Shown here: positions 60,106-64,000 of the stretch, piece after piece
Numbering within the stretch: the first letter of the stretch is position 1
Layout of the letters: each line of letters opens with the position of its first letter
Assembly: GCF_039523035.1 (NCBI RefSeq)
Contig: NZ_BAAAEN010000026.1
Coordinates: 1 to 64,000, forward strand
Reading direction: 5' to 3'
Source: Pigmentiphaga daeguensis
GTDB taxonomy: Bacteria > Pseudomonadota > Gammaproteobacteria > Burkholderiales > Burkholderiaceae_B
DNA length: 64,000 nt
Notes under the pieces: model-generated
Seen by the model: the letters and a program-made list of their open reading frames with translations, nothing else
What the model was told of the DNA's origin: nothing
Database searches by the model: none
Made by a program: the position numbers and the translations under genes

Positions 60106-61125
60106 TCAGCGGATGGGCAGCGCGTACATCAGGCCGCCCTTGGTCCACAGCGCGTTGGCGCCGCGCTGCATCTTCAGGGGGCTGCCCTGGCCCAGGTTGC
60201 GTTCGAAGCTCTCGCCGTAGTTGCCGACCTGCTTGACGATGTTGTAGGCCCACTTCTCGTCCACGCCCAGGTTCTTGCCGGCGCCGGGCGTCACGCCCAG
60301 GATGCGTTGCACGTTGGGGTTGGCGCTCTTGGTCATCTCGTCGACGTTCCTGGATGTGATGCCGTATTCCTCGGCCTCGATCATCGCGTTCAGCGTCCAC
60401 CGGACGATGGCCGCCCACTGCTCGTCGCCCCGGCGCACCATGGGCCCCAGCGGCTCTTTCGAGATCATCTCGGGCAGCACGACGTAGTCGTCCGGGTTGG
60501 ACAGCTTGGTGGTGCGGATCACGTTCAGCGCCGAGATGTCGGTGGTGTAGGCGTCGCAGCGGCCGGCGGCGAAGGCACGGACCAGTTCGTCGAACTTGTC
60601 GATGACCACGGGCTTGAAGGTCAGCTTGTTGGCGCGGAACCAGTCGGCCAGGTTCAGTTCGGTGGTGGTGCCCGGTTGCAGGCAGATGGCCGCCTGGTTG
60701 AGTTCCTTCGCGCTCTTGACGCCCAGCTTCTTCGATACCAGGATCCCCTGGCCGTCGTAGAAGTTCACGCCCACGCCCGTCAGGCCCAGCGCCGCGTCGC
60801 GCTGCAGCGTGATGGAGGTGTTGCGGGGCAGGACGTCCACCTCGCCCGATTGCAGCGCGGTGAAGCGTTGCTGGGTATTGAGCGGGGTCAGCTTGAACTT
60901 GGTGGCGTCGCCGAACAGCGCGGCCGCGACGGCCTTGCACAGGTCCACGTCGATGCCGGTCCAGTTGCCCTTGCTGTCGGGGTTGCTGAAGCCGGCCACG
61001 CCGGTCGAGACACCGCACTGCACGAAGCCTTTCTTCTTGACGGCGTCCAGCGTGGGGCCGGCGTGGGCGGCATGCGCGGCGCCCAGCATCAGGGCGGCGG
61101 CGAGGAAGGATTTCAATGCTTTCAT
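60106..61125 (-). CDS. aapJ: Polar amino-acid ABC transporter, periplasmic receptor
   Basis: 339 residues. Signal peptide ending AAHAAHAG, then TLDAVKKKGFVQCGVSTGVAGFSNPDSKGNWTGIDVDLCKAVAAALFGD, the AapJ/BztA pattern. These receptors bind glutamate, aspartate, glutamine and asparagine. First gene of the operon. Together with neighbouring aspartate dehydrogenase and aspartoacylase-like genes it suggests acidic amino-acid use. Confidence 0.92.
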   Translation of the reverse strand: MKALKSFLAAALMLGAAHAAHAGPTLDAVKKKGFVQCGVSTGVAGFSNPDSKGNWTGIDVDLCKAVAAALFGDATKFKLTPLNTQQRFTALQSGEVDVLPRNTSITLQRDAALGLTGVGVNFYDGQGILVSKKLGVKSAKELNQAAICLQPGTTTELNLADWFRANKLTFKPVVIDKFDELVRAFAAGRCDAYTTDISALNVIRTTKLSNPDDYVVLPEMISKEPLGPMVRRGDEQWAAIVRWTLNAMIEAEEYGITSRNVDEMTKSANPNVQRILGVTPGAGKNLGVDEKWAYNIVKQVGNYGESFERNLGQGSPLKMQRGANALWTKGGLMYALPIR

Positions 61126-61271
61126 GGCGGGTTCCTTGCGCGGGGGGCCCTGGACTATAAAGCATCGCGGGCCATGGCCTCCTTGGGGAAACGTACCGTA
61201 GCATGTGTTCGGTATGATGAAAACCTCGGGGCCTGTCGTCTCCGGACGGCCCAGGTTACTATTTCGACCTC

Positions 61272-61967
61272 ATGATCGAATTCCAGCAAGTCTACAAATC
61301 CTACGGCCGCGGCATCGACACGCTGGCCGATGTGACCTTCGGCATCGCCCAAGGTGAATTCGTCTTCGTCTCCGGCCCTTCCGGGGCGGGCAAGTCGACC
61401 CTGCTGAAGCTCATCGCGGGGCTGGACGTCCCCAACCGGGGCACGGTCCTGGTCAACGGGAAGAACGTCGGCAAGCTGCCCGGCCGGTTCCGGCCCTACC
61501 TGCGGCGCGCCATCGGCACCATCCTGCAGGACGTGCACCTGCTGAGCGACCGCAGCGCCTTCGAGAACGTCATGCTGCCCCTGACGGTGACCGGCCATTC
61601 GCGCGCGGCCGCCGCCAAGCGCGCCCACGCCGCCATCGAGCGGGTCGGCCTGTCCGGCAAGGACGGGTTGCGGCCGCAGGAACTGTCGGGCGGCGACCAG
61701 CAGCGGCTGGCCATCGCGCGCGCCATCGTCAACCGTCCCGGCCTGCTGATCGCCGACGAACCCACCGCCAACCTGGACCGCGAGAGCGCCCGCCGCATCG
61801 TCGAGGTCTTCCGCGACTTCAACCGCGTGGGCGTGACCACGATCCTGGCCACGCACGACGAAAGCCTGATCACCGACTACGCGACGCGCGTGCTGCTGGT
61901 GAAGGAAGGCAAGGTCACCGACGGCGGCAAGCGCACGCCGCGCCTGGGCGGGGAGGTCGAGGCATGA
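61272..61967 (+). CDS. ftsE: Cell-division ATP-binding protein FtsE
   Basis: 231 residues. Opens IEFQQVYKSYGRGIDTLADV; Walker A GPSGAGKST, signature LSGGDQQR, Walker B LLIADEPTANLD. Forms a complex with FtsX that couples ATP hydrolysis to peptidoglycan hydrolase activation at the septum. Stop overlaps ftsX start (ATGA). Confidence 0.95.
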   Translation: MIEFQQVYKSYGRGIDTLADVTFGIAQGEFVFVSGPSGAGKSTLLKLIAGLDVPNRGTVLVNGKNVGKLPGRFRPYLRRAIGTILQDVHLLSDRSAFENVMLPLTVTGHSRAAAAKRAHAAIERVGLSGKDGLRPQELSGGDQQRLAIARAIVNRPGLLIADEPTANLDRESARRIVEVFRDFNRVGVTTILATHDESLITDYATRVLLVKEGKVTDGGKRTPRLGGEVEA

Positions 61968-62869
61968 GTCCCCTGATCCGCCAACATCGCTATGCGCTGG
62001 GCGTGACCCTGCGCCGCCTGCTGTCGCAGCCGTTCTCGTCCATCGCCAACATCCTCGTCATCACGCTGGCGCTGGCCATTCCGCTGCTGGGGGCCACGGC
62101 CCTGATGTCGCTGCGCCCGGTGGCCAACCACCTGACGGCCGACCCCGAGATGACCGTCTTCATGCAGGTCAGCGCCACGCCGGCCGAGACCGGGGCCGTG
62201 GCCGACCGGATCCGGCGCGATCACGCCAGCGAGATCCGGGGCCTGCGGGTGATCAGCCGCGACCGCGCGCTGGCCGAGCTCAAGGCCAACCCGGCCTACG
62301 CCCAGGCCCTGGCGGTGCTGCCCGACAATCCCCTGCCCGACGCCATCGTCGTCACGCTGGAGGGCGAGGACCTGGCCCAGCGGTCGGCCAAGCTGGCGGC
62401 CCTGTGGAAGACCTGGGCCAAGGTCGACATGGTGCAGGTGGACAGCGCCTGGGTGCAGCGGCTGGAGGCCATCCTGCGCTTCGCCCGCGCGAGCCTGCTG
62501 TTCCTGGCCCTGGTGGTGGCGGTGGCCGTGCTGGCGGCGGTATTCAATACCGTGCGCATGCAGGCCCTGTCCCAGCGCGAGGAGATCGGCGTCGCGCGGC
62601 TGGTGGGCGCCACCGAATCCTTCGTGCGGCGGCCTTTCCTGTACCTGGGCGCGATCAGTTGCGGCGTGGCGGCGCTGGCCGCGATCGGGCTCGTGGCCGT
62701 GGTGCTGGATCCGCTGAACGCCGCGCTGGCGGACCTGGCGCGCAGCTACGGGACCGAATTCGCGTTGCGCCTGCCGCAATGGGAATGGCTGGCGGCCTTC
62801 GTGGTGGGGGTGGCCCTGCTGGGGGCGTTGTCCGCGCGCTGGTCGGTCACCCGGAATACCCGTTTTTGA
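61964..62869 (+). CDS. ftsX: Cell-division protein FtsX
   Basis: 301 residues. Short cytosolic N-terminus, first helix at SSIANILVITLALAIPLLGATALMSL, a periplasmic domain (residues ~55-165) that in E. coli contacts EnvC, and three more helices (SLLFLALVVAVAVLAAVFNTV, and two in the last 90 residues). Translationally coupled with ftsE. Confidence 0.95.
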   Translation: MSPLIRQHRYALGVTLRRLLSQPFSSIANILVITLALAIPLLGATALMSLRPVANHLTADPEMTVFMQVSATPAETGAVADRIRRDHASEIRGLRVISRDRALAELKANPAYAQALAVLPDNPLPDAIVVTLEGEDLAQRSAKLAALWKTWAKVDMVQVDSAWVQRLEAILRFARASLLFLALVVAVAVLAAVFNTVRMQALSQREEIGVARLVGATESFVRRPFLYLGAISCGVAALAAIGLVAVVLDPLNAALADLARSYGTEFALRLPQWEWLAAFVVGVALLGALSARWSVTRNTRF

Positions 62870-62958
62870 TCCGGGGAGGGGGTGGCGCAGGCCGCCGCGG
62901 TCGCAGATTGTGACGCCCAGATGACCTGTCATCATTTTCAAGGGCGGCGAGCTCTACC

Positions 62959-64000
62959 ATGTCGAAAATTTTCCGTCATGGCTCGCTTTCCGTCCTCATG
63001 CTAGAACAAGAACTCAAGTTTTCCGTCCCCTGGGCCGCGCGCAAGGCCGTCGCCGGCCAGTTCGCTTCCCTGTCATCCGCGCCCCGCACGCGCCTGCGCG
63101 CGATGTACTTCGACACTCCCGACAGGCAACTGGCCCGCCAGCGCGCGGCGATCCGGCTGCGCCAGGAGGGCCGGAGGTGGGTGCAGACCTTCAAGATGGC
63201 CGGCGCCGATGCCCTGTCGCGCGTCGAATTGAACCATCCCAGTCCCGGCCGCGCGCTGGACCTTTCCGTCTATGCCGGCACGCCGGCGGAAGCGGTGCTG
63301 GCCGGCCTGGGTGCCGAGCTGGGGGTGCGCTACGAGACCGACGTCTGGCGCAAGGCGGCCGCCGTGCGCACCCGCGCGGGTACGGTGGAAGTGGCGTACG
63401 ACGAGGGCGCGATCCGGGCGCAGGGGTTGGAGCTGCCGGTATGCGAGCTGGAGTTCGAGCTGGTATCCGGGCGGCCCCAGGCGCTGTTCGTCGTGGCCGG
63501 CCGCTGGCTGGCCCGGCACGGCCTGGTGCTGGACCTGCGCAGCAAGGCCGAGCGCGGCGACGGGCTGGCCAACGCCGCGGCCCGCATCGCCGCCGCGCCG
63601 CTGGATGAACGGCCCCAGGTCAGGGAGGCGGAGATCGCCGCGTTCTGGTCGCCGCGCTTGGCCGCGGGGATAGCCCTGGGCCAGGACGAGACGCCCGACG
63701 AGGCGTTGGCCGCGATGACCGCCGAATGCTTCGAACAGATCGCCCGCAACGCGGCGCCGCTGGCCGCCGCCGACGCGCCTCCCGGGGTTCGGCTGGGCGG
63801 CGCCGAGCACGTGCACCAGTTGCGCGTCGGCATGCGCCGGCTGCGCTCGGCCTGGAAGCTGCTCGATGGCCATGCGGAGTTGCCTCCGGCTGCCTTGCAG
63901 GACGGCGCGCGCAGGCATTTCGCCGAGTTCGGCCGGGTCCGCGACCAGGACGTGATGGGCGGCGAGGTCCTGTCCGCCCTGGTCGACGCCGGCATGCCGC
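62959..64000 (+). CDS. CYTH/CHAD domain protein (3' end outside the window)
   Basis: At least 347 residues. The ExExK signature of CYTH triphosphate tunnel enzymes is at LEQELKF, followed by paired acidic/basic strands (YFDTPDRQLARQRAAIRLRQEG, VEVAYDEGAI, CELEFELVSG). From about residue 245 a CHAD domain begins, with EHVHQLRVGMRRLRSAWKLL and RVRDQDV, which binds polyphosphate. Such fusions hydrolyse inorganic triphosphate. Start could be ATG 62959 or 62998; neither has a strong ribosome site. Frame is open at the window end. Confidence 0.85.
   Translation, partial: MSKIFRHGSLSVLMLEQELKFSVPWAARKAVAGQFASLSSAPRTRLRAMYFDTPDRQLARQRAAIRLRQEGRRWVQTFKMAGADALSRVELNHPSPGRALDLSVYAGTPAEAVLAGLGAELGVRYETDVWRKAAAVRTRAGTVEVAYDEGAIRAQGLELPVCELEFELVSGRPQALFVVAGRWLARHGLVLDLRSKAERGDGLANAAARIAAAPLDERPQVREAEIAAFWSPRLAAGIALGQDETPDEALAAMTAECFEQIARNAAPLAAADAPPGVRLGGAEHVHQLRVGMRRLRSAWKLLDGHAELPPAALQDGARRHFAEFGRVRDQDVMGGEVLSALVDAGMP

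Overview
This is a GC-rich chromosomal window that I read as a member of the Alcaligenaceae (Bordetella/Achromobacter type). Three things support that. There are seven tripartite-tricarboxylate (Bug/TctC-type) solute-binding protein genes spread over the window. There are many LysR regulators, each next to a small catabolic operon. GC-rich hairpin repeats of the kind seen in Burkholderiales intergenic DNA are also present. The housekeeping core (ferredoxin, coaD, rsmD, ftsY, ftsE, ftsX) fits a betaproteobacterium. I see no rRNA, tRNA, CRISPR array or prophage.

Layout. 0-5.7 kb: the start of an IS3-type transposase sits at the left edge and has cut the 3' end of an MFS gene that shares an operon with an SDR gene and is divergent from a TetR regulator. 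Next come two gene fragments (molybdenum hydroxylase and LysR), a nucleoside deaminase with a divergent LysR, and a coupled PadR-Fur metal-regulator pair behind a long palindrome. 5.7-13 kb: a Bug gene without signal peptide, a LysR and a Bug gene that have both lost their 3' ends at one deletion junction, an extradiol dioxygenase/ThDP-enzyme operon, and an EmrB-type pump coupled to a MarR regulator. 13-27 kb: mostly single genes (EcsC, DUF937, cysteine hydrolase, PAP2 phosphatase, Bug, exported hydrolase plus lipoprotein, porin, DUF808, DUF5924/DUF2914 membrane protein, PQQ dehydrogenase, VOC protein with TetR, LEA-type lipoprotein, ECF41 sigma factor).

27.9-36.9 kb is the most interesting part. 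It is a catabolic island with an FAD monooxygenase, an aldehyde dehydrogenase, a maleate-isomerase-like enzyme with a Bug binding protein, a GntR/UTRA regulator, an aconitase-type hydratase in two subunits, an isochorismatase-fold protein lacking the catalytic cysteine, and an isocitrate-lyase/PEP-mutase-type lyase. Three of its promoters carry the same operator, CTATTG-N6-CAATAG, so it looks like one regulon under the local GntR protein. The enzyme set suggests oxidation of a ring or side chain to a (substituted) maleate, then hydration and retro-aldol cleavage. The substrate cannot be read from the sequence.

37-50 kb returns to general functions: PRC-barrel protein, lipoprotein, adenine deaminase, MazG-like pyrophosphohydrolase, AraC/GyrI-like regulator, Bug, pirin, AsmA, MOSC, ferredoxin, coaD, rsmD, ftsY. 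50-61 kb is an accessory block between ftsY and ftsEX. It holds esterase, two Bug genes, aspartate dehydrogenase, an aspartoacylase-family enzyme, two LysR regulators and a complete polar amino-acid ABC transporter, in a pattern that suggests acquisition and breakdown of (acyl)aspartate-like compounds. ftsE-ftsX and a truncated CYTH/CHAD gene close the window. Apart from the decayed stretch at about 2.64-3.07 kb, which holds the two gene fragments, no gene-free stretch exceeds about 300 bases.
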